Shown: positions 16,818-24,982 of the stretch, in pieces
Layout of the letters: every line of letters begins with the position of its first letter
Position numbering within the stretch: the stretch's first letter is position 1
Origin: Streptomyces caelestis
GTDB taxonomy: Bacteria > Actinomycetota > Actinomycetes > Streptomycetales > Streptomycetaceae
Direction: 5' to 3'
Assembly: GCF_014205255.1 (NCBI RefSeq)
Contig: NZ_JACHNE010000001.1
Span: 1,302,001-1,366,000 of the forward strand
Length of the DNA stretch: 64,000 nucleotides
The notes under the pieces: model-generated
Told to the model about the DNA's origin: nothing
Databases searched by the model: none
The model's input: only the letters and a program-made list of their open reading frames with translations
Position numbers and translations under genes: made by a program

Positions 16818-17788
16818 GACGGGGCTCCCAGGTCGCGGGTGAGCTCAAGGCCGAGGAGCCGGTCGGCGTAGGCGTACGTCTCGAAACGGGCGCCGTCCGG
16901 CAGGTCCCGCTCGTTCTCCACGCGCCGCAGCTCGTCCAGCACCCGGGGCACGTCCAGATCGTCCTCCCAGGCCTCGCGCAACCGCCCGCGCACCTCGTCG
17001 GGGACGGGCCGCGAGGGCTGCCGGGCCCAACGGGCGACCGCGCCGCGCCATCGGGCGAGGGTGGCGCGGGCCTCGTCGAGGACGCCCGCGTCCAGCCGGA
17101 CGGGCGTGTTGTGGTGCCCGGTGAGCAGGGCGAGGCGCAGGACGGTGGGATCGACGCCGCCGCCCAGCGGGCCGGAGTCCCCCGACTGGCCGTTCGCCGG
17201 ATCCGACCCCGCGCACTGGCCGACTGGCCGCTCCTCCTCCGTCCGGCCGCTCGGTGGACTCGGCTCCGAGAACCCGTCACCTGACGGGTCCGACTCCGCC
17301 GCCCCGCCGAGCGGCAGGTCCAAGTCCGCGGAACCGTCGTCCGACCTCCCGGCTTCCCGCCGCTCTCCGCCCGACGGGCCCGGCCCCGTCACCTCCACAG
17401 GCGCGACAGCGATCCGCACCCCCTCGGGCACCGCGCCACCCTCGGTGACGACATGGACGACCTGGGCCTCGCCCAGCCCGGCGCCGACGTCGGGGCTGTC
17501 CTCGAAGGGGCGGATGCCGAGGGCCGCGGCGTCCGCTCGCAGCTCCGCCTGGCGGCGCCCGCCGGTCAGCAGGGCCCACACCGGTGTGCCGCCGAGCTCG
17601 AGCGCCCGCACGAGCACGTCCGCCACGAGCAGCACCCGCAGATTCGTCGTGTCGGAGCCGGGCGCGTGCACCTCGACACGGGTCAGGCCCCGGCGGGCCG
17701 GAGCGGCGTCGACCGGCTCGCCGCTATGGGCGTCGATGATGCGCAGCACGAGGCGAGCGTAGGACGGGTGGCGGGCCGATGCGGGCAT
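16814..17788 (-). CDS. cysteinyl-tRNA-synthetase-like protein lacking catalytic motifs
   Basis: 324 residues. The first ~150 resemble a shortened CysRS/MshC-type Rossmann domain: LRIIDAHSGEPVDAAPARRG, then RVLLVADVLVRALELGG where the synthetase has its ARTYVVFDVL-like helix. The HIGH motif and KMSKS loop are not present, so tRNA charging is unlikely. Residues ~150-210 are a low-complexity Ser/Gly/Asp/Pro insert. The C-terminus (LALLTGHHNTPVRLDAGVLD, ARATLARWR) looks like the helical domain of CysRS. The ATG at 17788 is chosen; a GTG about 36 bp downstream would start at VLRIIDA. It is coupled to sixA. Function unknown. Confidence 0.6.
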   Translation of the reverse strand: MPASARHPSYARLVLRIIDAHSGEPVDAAPARRGLTRVEVHAPGSDTTNLRVLLVADVLVRALELGGTPVWALLTGGRRQAELRADAAALGIRPFEDSPDVGAGLGEAQVVHVVTEGGAVPEGVRIAVAPVEVTGPGPSGGERREAGRSDDGSADLDLPLGGAAESDPSGDGFSEPSPPSGRTEEERPVGQCAGSDPANGQSGDSGPLGGGVDPTVLRLALLTGHHNTPVRLDAGVLDEARATLARWRGAVARWARQPSRPVPDEVRGRLREAWEDDLDVPRVLDELRRVENERDLPDGARFETYAYADRLLGLELTRDLGAPS

Positions 17789-17955
17789 GTGCGGCTTTTT
17801 CCGGCCACCGTGGCGGGAACACCCCACCAATGGCGTGCCGGACGACCATGTCACCGGGGCAGGAATCGCGCCCACCGACAACACACCGGACGGGTTGGAC
17901 GACCTTGGCGGGAATCGCCCACCCCGGCCCCCGGCCCTCAGCGCCCACCTCCCGC

Positions 17956-18756
17956 TCACCCCAGCGTCCCCAGGAACCGCACGTGAGGCCGCCCCTCGGG
18001 GCCTTCACAACTGACGGCGGCCCGTACCCCGTACACCTCGGCGATGAGTTCCTCCGTCAGGACATCGCCCGGAGCGCCACCGGCCACGACGCGCCCCGCG
18101 CTCAGGACGACGATCCGGTCGCAGTACATCGCCGCGAGGTTGAGGTCGTGCAGGGCGACGACGGTGGTGACCGGCAGGCCGGTGACCAGGGCGAGCAGGT
18201 CGAGCTGGTGGTGGATGTCGAGGTGGTTGGTCGGCTCGTCCAGGAGGAGTTCGCGGGGTTCCTGGGCGAGCGCGCGAGCGATCTGCACCCGCTGGCGTTC
18301 GCCGCCCGAGAGGGTGTGCCAGGCCTGGTCGGCGCGGTCGGCGAGGCCGGTGCGCTCCAGGGCGCCGCGTACCGCACGCTCGTCGTCCGGCGACGCCGGC
18401 GTCCAGGCGCGGCGGTGCGGGACACGGCCCAGCCGTACGACGTCCGCGGCGGTCAACTCGACCTGGGGGTCGGCCTGTTGCTCGACCACGGCGAGGCGGC
18501 GGGCGACGGTACGGCGGGGCAGGTCACCCAGCGGCGTGCCGTCGAGGGTGACGACTCCGGCGGTCGGCGTGAGCAGGCCGGCCAGCAGCCGCAGCAGCGT
18601 GGACTTGCCGGAGCCGTTGGGGCCGAGGACGCCGACGGTGGAGCCGGTCTCCGGCGCGAGGACGACGCCGTCGAGGATGAGGCGCCCGTCGGCCCGGCGA
18701 CCGACCCGCTCGGCCCGCAGCCCGGCACCGCTCACCGCCGCCTCGACCCCGCTCAC
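17956..18756 (-). CDS. btuD: corrinoid/siderophore ABC transporter ATPase (BtuD/FecE type)
   Basis: 266-residue ABC ATPase. Walker A GVLGPNGSGKSTLLRLLAG, Q-loop in VVEQQADPQ, signature TLSGGERQRVQIARAL, Walker B LLLDEPTNHLDI and the H-loop VVALHDLNLA are all present. It belongs to the FecE/BtuD class that powers import of cobalamin, haem or ferric siderophores. The cobalamin riboswitch ahead of the operon makes corrinoid the likely substrate. GTG at 18756 overlaps the permease stop (GTGA). It is the last gene of the operon; 167 bp separate it from the next gene on the same strand. Confidence 0.9.
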   Translation of the reverse strand: MSGVEAAVSGAGLRAERVGRRADGRLILDGVVLAPETGSTVGVLGPNGSGKSTLLRLLAGLLTPTAGVVTLDGTPLGDLPRRTVARRLAVVEQQADPQVELTAADVVRLGRVPHRRAWTPASPDDERAVRGALERTGLADRADQAWHTLSGGERQRVQIARALAQEPRELLLDEPTNHLDIHHQLDLLALVTGLPVTTVVALHDLNLAAMYCDRIVVLSAGRVVAGGAPGDVLTEELIAEVYGVRAAVSCEGPEGRPHVRFLGTLG

Positions 18757-19766
18757 CGCACCCTCCGTGTCCGGTACAGCACCGCCACGAACGCCGGCAC
18801 CCCGATCAGCGACGTCACGACTCCCACCGGCACCTCCTGCGGGTCCAGGACCGTGCGGGCGAGCGTGTCCACCCACACCAGGAACACCGCACCGGCGAGT
18901 GCGGTGACCGGCAGCAGCCGGGCGTGCCCGGGACCGGCCAGGGCCCGCGCTGCGTGCGGCAGGACCAGCCCGACGAAGCCGATCGCCCCGGCCGAGCTGA
19001 CCAGCGCGGCCGTGAGCAGGGCCGTGACGCACAGCAGCACCAGACGGGTGCGGGCCACGGACACCCCGAGCGCGGCCGCCGCGTCCTGCCCGAAGGCGAA
19101 GGCGTCGAGGGTACGGGCGTACGACAGGCACACCACCAGCGTCACGGCCAGGACGGCCAGGCACAGCCACACGTCGGTCCAGCCCACGCCGGCGAGCGAG
19201 CCGAGGAGCCAGAACAGCACGCCCCGGGTCGTCTCGGCGTCGGCGGCGGTCATCACGACGAAGGAGGTGAGGGCGGAGAAGAGCTGCATGGCGGCGACGC
19301 CCGCGAGGACGACCCGGTCGGTGGTGCCGCCGAGGGTGTGGCTGAGCAGCAGCACCAGCGCGAAGGACACCAGGGCGCCGAGGAACGCGCCCGCGGACAC
19401 CGAGACGGCACCGCCGCCCACGCCCAGGACGACGACCACGACCGCGCCGGTGGAGGCGCCGGAGGAGACTCCGAGCACGAACGGGTCGGCGAGCGGGTTG
19501 CGCAGCAGCGACTGCATCACCACGCCGCACACGGCCAGTCCGGCGCCGCACACGGCCGCGAGCAGGGTGCGCGGCAGCCGCAGCTGCCAGACGATCCCGT
19601 CGCGGATCGGCGTCAGGTCCGAGCTGCCGAGCCCGAGGTGGGCCGCGACGACGGACCAGACGTCCGCGACCCGGATGTCGGCCGGTCCGACGGTGATCGC
19701 CAGGGCCAGGGAGACGGCCAGCAGCAGGGCCCCTCCGGTGCCGAGCGCGAGCCCGCGGACGGTCAC
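18753..19766 (-). CDS. btuC: corrinoid ABC transporter permease (BtuC/FecCD type)
   Basis: 337-residue inner-membrane permease with about ten hydrophobic segments. Typical FecCD features include WQLRLPRTLLAAVCGAGLAV, the QSLLRNPLADPFVLGVSSGA block and GFVGLVLPHAAR, which contacts the ATPase. GTG at 19766 overlaps the stop of the binding-protein gene by 4 bases and begins VTVRGLALGTGGALLLAV, placing the first membrane helix immediately. The homodimer should form the translocation path for the substrate delivered by the lipoprotein encoded upstream. Confidence 0.92.
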   Translation of the reverse strand: MTVRGLALGTGGALLLAVSLALAITVGPADIRVADVWSVVAAHLGLGSSDLTPIRDGIVWQLRLPRTLLAAVCGAGLAVCGVVMQSLLRNPLADPFVLGVSSGASTGAVVVVVLGVGGGAVSVSAGAFLGALVSFALVLLLSHTLGGTTDRVVLAGVAAMQLFSALTSFVVMTAADAETTRGVLFWLLGSLAGVGWTDVWLCLAVLAVTLVVCLSYARTLDAFAFGQDAAAALGVSVARTRLVLLCVTALLTAALVSSAGAIGFVGLVLPHAARALAGPGHARLLPVTALAGAVFLVWVDTLARTVLDPQEVPVGVVTSLIGVPAFVAVLYRTRRVR

Positions 19767-20779
19767 TTCACGAGCCCGAACGCGCGCAGTCCGGCGGCGA
19801 CCTTCTCCACGCCCTCGACCGTGCGGACGGTCGGGTTCATGGCCTGCCCGCTGAGCAGCACGTACCTCTTGTGCTTGACCGCGTCCATGTTCCTGGTGAC
19901 CGGGTTGGACTCCAGGAAGGCGATCTTCTTCGCGGCGGACTCGGCGGTCTGCGACGTGCGGGTGAGGTCGCCGATGACGAGGACGTCGGGGTCGCGGTCG
20001 GCGACCGTCTCCCAGTTGGTCTGCGGCCACTCCTCGTGCGTGTCGTCGAAGACGTTCTTCGCGCCCAGGGCCCGGGTGATGATGCCGGGCGCTCCGCAAC
20101 AGCCCGCCATGTAGGGGGACTCGGAGTTGGCGAACCAGTACAGGAGGGTGACGTCGGAGGCGTCGACGCCCCGCGTGGCCTTCGCCATGCGCCGCTGGAG
20201 GGAGGCCACGAGCTGGTCGCCCCGTTCCTTCACCCCGAACACGGTCGCCAGGTCGTGTACTTCGCCGTAGACGGTGTCGATGCCCAGTGCCTTGGCGCGC
20301 GCGCCGTCGCCGCCCCCGGAGTTGTCCTTGCCGGCGCAGTCCGACGGGGAGACGTACGTGGGCACGCCGAGCTTCTCGAACTGCTCGCGGGTGGCGACGC
20401 CGCCCTTGCCGAGGGTGGAGACGAAGGAGGCGGCGACGAAGTCGGGGCCGGCGTCCAGGACCCGTTCGAAGGACGGGCTGTTGTCGGAGATGCGCGGCAC
20501 CTTCGCGTTGGCCTTCGCCAGCCCCTTCATCACGGGGTCGGTCCAGGTGGCCGTGCCCGCGAGGCGGTCGGCGAGGCCGAGGGAGAGCAGGATCTCGGTG
20601 GTGCCCTGGTTGAGGGAGACGGCGTGCTGCGGCGAGGCCTCGACGCGCACCTCGTGGCCGCAGTTGTCGAGCGTGACGGCGGCTCTCACGGTCGTGGCCT
20701 TCGAGCCGCCGCAGCCGGTCAGGAGCAGGGAGCCGGCCGCGAGCAGGACGGCGGCACGGGCGGGTCGGGCGAGGGGCAC
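19763..20779 (-). CDS. btuF: corrinoid-binding lipoprotein (BtuF-like)
   Basis: 338-residue substrate-binding lipoprotein. The signal peptide ends in a lipobox, SLLLTGCGGS, so the mature protein is anchored by Cys ~23 on the outer face of the membrane. The body is a type III periplasmic-binding fold: LNQGTTEILLSLGLADRLAG at the start, DFVAASFVSTLG, and DPDVLVIGDL in the second lobe. A CCGAPG segment in the middle is unusual for siderophore binders. The first gene of a coupled btuF-btuC-btuD unit, it starts 84 nt downstream of the riboswitch, which argues for a corrinoid ligand over ferric siderophore. Confidence 0.88.
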   Translation of the reverse strand: MPLARPARAAVLLAAGSLLLTGCGGSKATTVRAAVTLDNCGHEVRVEASPQHAVSLNQGTTEILLSLGLADRLAGTATWTDPVMKGLAKANAKVPRISDNSPSFERVLDAGPDFVAASFVSTLGKGGVATREQFEKLGVPTYVSPSDCAGKDNSGGGDGARAKALGIDTVYGEVHDLATVFGVKERGDQLVASLQRRMAKATRGVDASDVTLLYWFANSESPYMAGCCGAPGIITRALGAKNVFDDTHEEWPQTNWETVADRDPDVLVIGDLTRTSQTAESAAKKIAFLESNPVTRNMDAVKHKRYVLLSGQAMNPTVRTVEGVEKVAAGLRAFGLVK

Positions 20780-20835
20780 GGAAACCAGTCCTCAGTCGTC
20801 GAGGGCTCGATCGCGGAGCCCGGTCGTACGGTGCT

Positions 20836-20860
20836 CCCCCGCCGCGAACCGCCGCGGGGG
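20836..20860 (-). promoter_or_regulatory. GC-rich hairpin between riboswitch and btuF
   Basis: CCCCCGC and GCGGGGG arms with further internal pairing, starting 2 nt after the riboswitch B12 box and 57 nt before the btuF start. It may be the expression-platform hairpin (terminator or alternative fold). There is no U-run. Confidence 0.5.
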
Positions 20861-20862
20861 CC

Positions 20863-21023
20863 GCCAGCAGGTCTTCGGACTCGGGTTCGTCCGGTGCGAG
20901 GCGCCTTCCCGGACGTCGTACACGCCGTCCAGTGGCCGAGGCCCCGCCCGTCCCCCTCACCGCTGCGCGTCAGTTCCGGATTCGCACCGGATTCCCTGAC
21001 CCACGTACATGGGTTCGACTGGC
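20863..21023 (-). promoter_or_regulatory. cobalamin riboswitch
   Basis: On the minus strand the leader contains GGGAATCCGGTGCGAATCCG (the conserved GGGAA..CGGTG..AATCCGG block), then CTGACGCGCAGCGGTGAGG, GGGAAGG and the B12 box AGTCCGAAGACCTGC. GCCAG at the 5' end pairs with CTGGC at the 3' end to close P1. All elements are in the order expected for a cobalamin aptamer. It lies directly upstream of the btuFCD-type operon, so high cobalamin should lower importer expression. Whether it is AdoCbl- or other-cobalamin-selective cannot be read by eye. Confidence 0.93.
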
Positions 21024-21129
21024 CTCGGCAAGCTATCACGGAGGGCGCCGGGGAATCAGCGCGCACCCTGCGTCGTTGCACGGACGGCAGTGCGACAGCA
21101 GTCGTTCACGACTTTCGAGGAGGCCGCCG

Positions 21130-21558
21130 GTGTACGGCGACGAGGCAACGGTCCGCAGGATCCTCACCGGGCTCGGCGACACCTGGGCCGTGGTGGGCCT
21201 GTCGTCGAACCAGCAGCGCGCGGCGTACGGCGTCGCCGCCGTGCTCCAGCGCTACGGCAAGCGCGTCGTGCCCGTGCACCCCAAGGCGGAGCGAGTGCAC
21301 GGCGAGCAGGGGTACGCCAGTCTGGCGGACATCCCCTTCCACGTGGACGTCGTGGACGTGTTCGTGAACAGCGATCTCGCCGGAGCCGTCGCGGACGAGG
21401 CGGTCGCGAAGGGCGCGAAGGCGGTGTGGTTCCAGCTCGGCGTCATCGACGAGGCGGCCTACGACCGGACCCGCGCTTCGGGGCTGGAGATGGTGATGGA
21501 CCGCTGCCCGGCGATCGAGATCCCACGACTTCCTCATCGCCGCGTACAGAATTCCTGA
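21130..21558 (+). CDS. CoA-binding domain protein
   Basis: 142-residue single-domain Rossmann protein of the CoA-binding family (YccU-like). Motifs: TWAVVGLSSNQQRAAYGVAA for the nucleotide loop, GKRVVPVHPKAERVHGEQGY, DVVDVFVN and KAVWFQLGVIDEAA. GTG at 21130 has CGAGGAGG a few bases upstream, and the family normally begins here. The last eight residues (LPHRRVQNS end) look non-family. Such proteins may bind CoA thioesters or act in persulfide/CoA redox handling; function is open. It is divergent from the btuF riboswitch. Confidence 0.88.
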   Translation: MYGDEATVRRILTGLGDTWAVVGLSSNQQRAAYGVAAVLQRYGKRVVPVHPKAERVHGEQGYASLADIPFHVDVVDVFVNSDLAGAVADEAVAKGAKAVWFQLGVIDEAAYDRTRASGLEMVMDRCPAIEIPRLPHRRVQNS

Positions 21559-21639
21559 AGCGCTCTCCAGGAAATACCCGCGCCGGGTCAAGGCTGCACA
21601 ACTCGTCTTCTACCGCTGGATAATCGATTTCTAATCTGA

Positions 21640-21683
21640 GGCCTCTTGATCACTGAACTCTTCGAGTTCATTTATGAGAGGCC
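21640..21683 (+). promoter_or_regulatory. nested hairpin that sequesters the permease ribosome site
   Basis: Outer arms GGCCTCT (21640-21646) and AGAGGCC (21677-21683) enclose an inner perfect hairpin TGAACTC-TTC-GAGTTCA (21654-21670). The right outer arm contains the only Shine-Dalgarno-like sequence, GAGAGG (21676-21681), 11 nt before the permease ATG at 21693. The stretch is conspicuously AT-rich for this genome. It could act as a translational switch, a temperature-sensitive structure, or a terminator of the preceding gene. Confidence 0.5.
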
Positions 21684-21692
21684 CGTGAATTC

Positions 21693-23297
21693 ATGGTAAG
21701 AGACGGCCTCCGCCGGGATGTCGGACTGATCGGGCTCATGTGGGCGTCGGTCGGATCCATCATCGGCTCCGGCTGGTTGTACGGCGCCGAGAAGGCGGTC
21801 GTGGCGGCCGGCCCGGCGGCGATCCTGTCGTGGCTGATCGGCGCGGTCGCGATCGTGCTGCTGGCACTGGTGCACGCGGAACTCGGCGGTATGTTCCCGG
21901 TCGCGGGCGGCACGGCACGCTATCCGCACTACGCGTTCGGCGGTCTCGCCGGCATGTCCTTCGGCTGGTTCTCCTGGCTCCAGGCGGCGACCGTGGCACC
22001 GATCGAGGTCGAGGCCATGATCGGCTACGCCGGGCACTGGCACTGGGCCCAGGGCTTCCAGCACGCCAAGGACGGGACGCTGACGACGAGCGGGTTCGTC
22101 GTCGCGGTGGTCCTCATGGCCGTGTTCGTCGTGATCAACTTCCTCGGGGTGCGGGTCCTGGCGCACACCAACAGCGCCGCCACCTGGTGGAAGGTGGCCG
22201 TGCCGCTGGCCGCGATCTTCATCATCGCGGCCGGCAACTTCCACCCGGGCAACTTCACCGAGCACGGCTTCGCCCCGTTCGGCGCCCACGGCGTGCTGAG
22301 CGCGGTCAGTTCCAGCGGCATCATCTTCGCCCTGCTGGGCTTCGAGCAGGCGATCCAGCTGGCGGGCGAGAGCCGCGACCCGGCCCGTGACCTGCCGCGC
22401 GCGACGCTCGGCTCGGTCGCCATCGGAGCCGCGATCTACGTCCTGCTCCAGGTCGTCTTCATCGCCGCCCTGCCACTGAGCTCCTTCGCGCACGGCTGGA
22501 CCAAGCTCGACTACCCCGGTATCAGCGGCCCCTGGGCGGGGCTGGCCACCCTGCTGGGACTCGGCTGGCTGAGCGTGGTGCTGTATCTGGACGCGGTCGT
22601 CTCCCCCGGCGGCACCGGCCTGATCTACACCACCGCCACCTCCCGCGTCTCCTACGGCCTGGCCCGCAACGGCTACGCGCCGAAGATCTTCACCCGCACC
22701 GACGCGCGCGGCGTGCCGTGGTTCGGCCTGATCGTCTCGTTCGTGACCGGCGTGATCTGCTTCCTGCCGTTCCCGAGCTGGCAGCAGCTGGTCGGCTTCA
22801 TCACCTCGGCGAGCGTGCTGATGTACGCGGGCGCCCCGCTGGCGTACGGCGTCTTCGCCGACCGGCTGCCGCAGCGCGAACGCCCCTACCGCCTGCCCGG
22901 CGGGAACGTCATCTCCCCGCTGTCGTTCGTGGTGGCCAACCTCATCATCTACTGGTCGACCTGGGACACGCTGTGGCGACTCGGTGTGGCCATCGTCCTC
23001 GGTTACGTCCTGCTCGGCGGATACGCCTGGTACGCCACCCGCAAGGGCCTGCCCGACGCTCCCCGGCTCGACTGGAAGGCCGCCCGGTGGCTGCCCGTCT
23101 ACCTGCTGGGCATGGGCGTCATCTCCTGGCAGGGCGGCTTCGGCGGCCAGGGTCACATCGGACTGTGGTGGGACATCCTGCTCATCACGGTGTTCTCCCT
23201 GGCGATCTACTACTGGGCCCGGGCGTCGGCGTCCCGGCCGGAGGAGATCGAGCGGAGCATCGGGGAGGTGGCCGTCACCGAGGTGGCCGTCCACTGA
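21693..23297 (+). CDS. APC-superfamily amino-acid permease
   Basis: 534-residue integral membrane transporter with about 12-13 hydrophobic segments. The first helix carries GSIIGSGWLYGAEKAV, the substrate-site glycine motif of amino-acid/polyamine/organocation transporters, and FALLGFEQAIQLAGESRDPA is the TM6-type signature. The substrate is not obvious; acidic or aromatic compounds are both possible. PobA follows in the same direction after 38 bp, so a link to aromatic-compound uptake is conceivable but only by context. Its ribosome site is embedded in a predicted hairpin, suggesting translational control. Confidence 0.88.
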   Translation: MVRDGLRRDVGLIGLMWASVGSIIGSGWLYGAEKAVVAAGPAAILSWLIGAVAIVLLALVHAELGGMFPVAGGTARYPHYAFGGLAGMSFGWFSWLQAATVAPIEVEAMIGYAGHWHWAQGFQHAKDGTLTTSGFVVAVVLMAVFVVINFLGVRVLAHTNSAATWWKVAVPLAAIFIIAAGNFHPGNFTEHGFAPFGAHGVLSAVSSSGIIFALLGFEQAIQLAGESRDPARDLPRATLGSVAIGAAIYVLLQVVFIAALPLSSFAHGWTKLDYPGISGPWAGLATLLGLGWLSVVLYLDAVVSPGGTGLIYTTATSRVSYGLARNGYAPKIFTRTDARGVPWFGLIVSFVTGVICFLPFPSWQQLVGFITSASVLMYAGAPLAYGVFADRLPQRERPYRLPGGNVISPLSFVVANLIIYWSTWDTLWRLGVAIVLGYVLLGGYAWYATRKGLPDAPRLDWKAARWLPVYLLGMGVISWQGGFGGQGHIGLWWDILLITVFSLAIYYWARASASRPEEIERSIGEVAVTEVAVH

Positions 23298-23335
23298 CAC
23301 CGCCCACGCGCGGTCGGCGCCTCCATAATGAGCGC

Positions 23336-24559
23336 ATGACCCAAGCCTCCCCGCCTCCGGACTCCGGCGCCCCGCAACGTTTCCCAGTCGTTGTCGTGGG
23401 CGCCGGTCCCGCGGGGCTGACCGTCGGCAACATCCTGCGGGCCGCGTCCGTGGACTGCCTGGTGCTGGAGACCGAGACCCGCGAGTTCATCGAACAGCGG
23501 CCCCGGGCCGGCGTCATCGAGGAATGGGCCGTGCGGGGCCTGGAGAAGCGCGGGCTGGCCCGGAACCTGCTGGACCGCGCAGAGCTGCACACCACGTGCG
23601 AGTTCCGCTTCGACGGCGAGCGGTACCGGTTTCCCTACGGGGAGCTGACCGGCAGTCATCACTTCGTCTACCCACAGCCGTTGCTGGTGACGGACCTGGT
23701 GCGCGAGTACGCCGACGTACGCGGCGGACAGATCCGTTTCGGGGTGCGGGACGTGCGGGTGCACGACATCGGCACCGACCGGCCGTCGGTGTCGTACACC
23801 TGTCCGGAGACGGGTGAACACCGCGTGGTGCCCTGCGACTTCGTGGCCGGCTGCGACGGAGCGCGCGGGGTGACGCGGGCCGCCCTGCCGCCGGAGCGGG
23901 TCCGTGTCGCGCGGCACGACTACGGCATCGGCTGGCTGGCCCTGCTCGCCGAGGCGCCGTCCTCCGCCGACTGCGTGCTGTTCGGCTGCCACGCCAAGGG
24001 GTTCGCCGGGCAGATGCCCCGCAGCCCGCAGGTGACCCGCTACTACCTCCAGTGCCCACCGGGCGACGACCCGGAGAACTGGCCGCACGAGCGCGTCTGG
24101 GCGGAGCTGCAGGAGCGGCTCGGGGTGACCGGTGTGCCGCCGCTGACCGAGGGGCGGCTGATCGAGAAGCGCGTGCTGGACATGCACGACTACGTGGTCG
24201 AGCCGATGGTGTCCGGTCGGCTCTTCCTCGCCGGAGACGCGGCCCATCTGGTCGCCCCCATCGCCGCCAAGGGCATGAACCTCGCCCTGCACGACGCCTT
24301 CCTGCTCGGCGACGCCTTGGTGGCCCGCCTGACCAGCGGGGACGACAGCGGCCTGGGCGGCTATGCGCAGGCGTGCCTGCGGCGGGTGTGGGACTACCAG
24401 GAGTTCTCGCAGTGGCTGTCCGAGGTGTACCACGGCACGGCTGCGGGCGACCCGTTCCGCGCGGGCACCACGCTCGCCCGGCTGCGTCGCCTGTTCACGT
24501 CGCCCGCGGCGGCCGCCGCCTTCGCCGAGCAGTACCTGGGGACGGCCGCGCGGTACTGA
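23336..24559 (+). CDS. pobA: 4-hydroxybenzoate 3-monooxygenase
   Basis: 407-residue flavoprotein hydroxylase converting 4-hydroxybenzoate to protocatechuate, feeding the beta-ketoadipate pathway. FAD motifs: VVVGAGPAGLTVGNILRAAS at the N-terminus, CDFVAGCDGARGVTR (DG motif) and LFLAGDAAHLVAPIAAKGMN (GD motif). FIEQRPRAGVIEEW and YYLQCPPGDDPENWPHERVW fit PobA more closely than other class A hydroxylases. No pca genes are nearby. It probably shares a transcript with the upstream permease. No PobR-like regulator is adjacent. Confidence 0.9.
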   Translation: MTQASPPPDSGAPQRFPVVVVGAGPAGLTVGNILRAASVDCLVLETETREFIEQRPRAGVIEEWAVRGLEKRGLARNLLDRAELHTTCEFRFDGERYRFPYGELTGSHHFVYPQPLLVTDLVREYADVRGGQIRFGVRDVRVHDIGTDRPSVSYTCPETGEHRVVPCDFVAGCDGARGVTRAALPPERVRVARHDYGIGWLALLAEAPSSADCVLFGCHAKGFAGQMPRSPQVTRYYLQCPPGDDPENWPHERVWAELQERLGVTGVPPLTEGRLIEKRVLDMHDYVVEPMVSGRLFLAGDAAHLVAPIAAKGMNLALHDAFLLGDALVARLTSGDDSGLGGYAQACLRRVWDYQEFSQWLSEVYHGTAAGDPFRAGTTLARLRRLFTSPAAAAAFAEQYLGTAARY

Positions 24560-24560
24560 T

Positions 24561-24920
24561 TCAGTCGTGGACGGGCCGGTCGGTGAGCCGGTGGTCGGCC
24601 ACGTTCAGCGCCTCGTCCACGAGCCGGCGCAGATGGCCGTCGCGGAGCGCGTAGATCACCCGGCGGCCCTCCTTGCGCGTGTTCACCAACCCTGCGAGAC
24701 GCAGTCGCGCCAGGTGCTGGCTGACAGCGGGCCGGGCCGCCCCGCACGCCTGCGTGAGGGTGGTGACGTCGGCCTCTCCCTCGGCCAGCGCGTGCAGCAG
24801 CGTGAGCCGCGTGCGGTCCCCCAGCAGGGCGAGGAGTTCGGCGGCGAGCGCGAACTGCTCCTCGCCGGGACTGCGCGGGTGCGCATCATGCGCAGATGAC
24901 AGGTGCATGCGTGCGCTCAT
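24561..24920 (-). CDS. ArsR/SmtB-family metal-type repressor
   Basis: 119 residues from ATG at 24920. Winged HTH: LLALLGDRTRLTLLHALAEG, VTTLTQACGAARPAVSQHLA, LRLAGLVNTRKEGRRVIYAL. The N-terminus has His/Asp residues (MHLSSAHDAHPRSP) and the last helix DGHLRRLVDEALNVADHRL carries Asp-x-His and His, consistent with the alpha5-type metal site of zinc/cobalt sensors (SmtB/CzrA). It is divergent from a CDF efflux gene, the standard pairing, so metal binding should release the operator and induce efflux. Confidence 0.88.
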   Translation of the reverse strand: MSARMHLSSAHDAHPRSPGEEQFALAAELLALLGDRTRLTLLHALAEGEADVTTLTQACGAARPAVSQHLARLRLAGLVNTRKEGRRVIYALRDGHLRRLVDEALNVADHRLTDRPVHD

Positions 24921-24926
24921 ACGCAC
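24880..24926. promoter_or_regulatory. inverted repeats at the arsR/CDF divergent promoter
   Basis: TGCGCATCATGCGCA (24880-24894) and GTGCGCTCATACGCAC (24911-24926, arms GTGCG/CGCAC) overlap the arsR start codon and the upstream side of the efflux gene. They are the best candidates for the repressor operator. Confidence 0.45.
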
Positions 24927-24982
24927 ATAATGGCGCCATGGGCGTGGCCACGTCCACTCGCACGCACCGGAAGGGGACCCAC

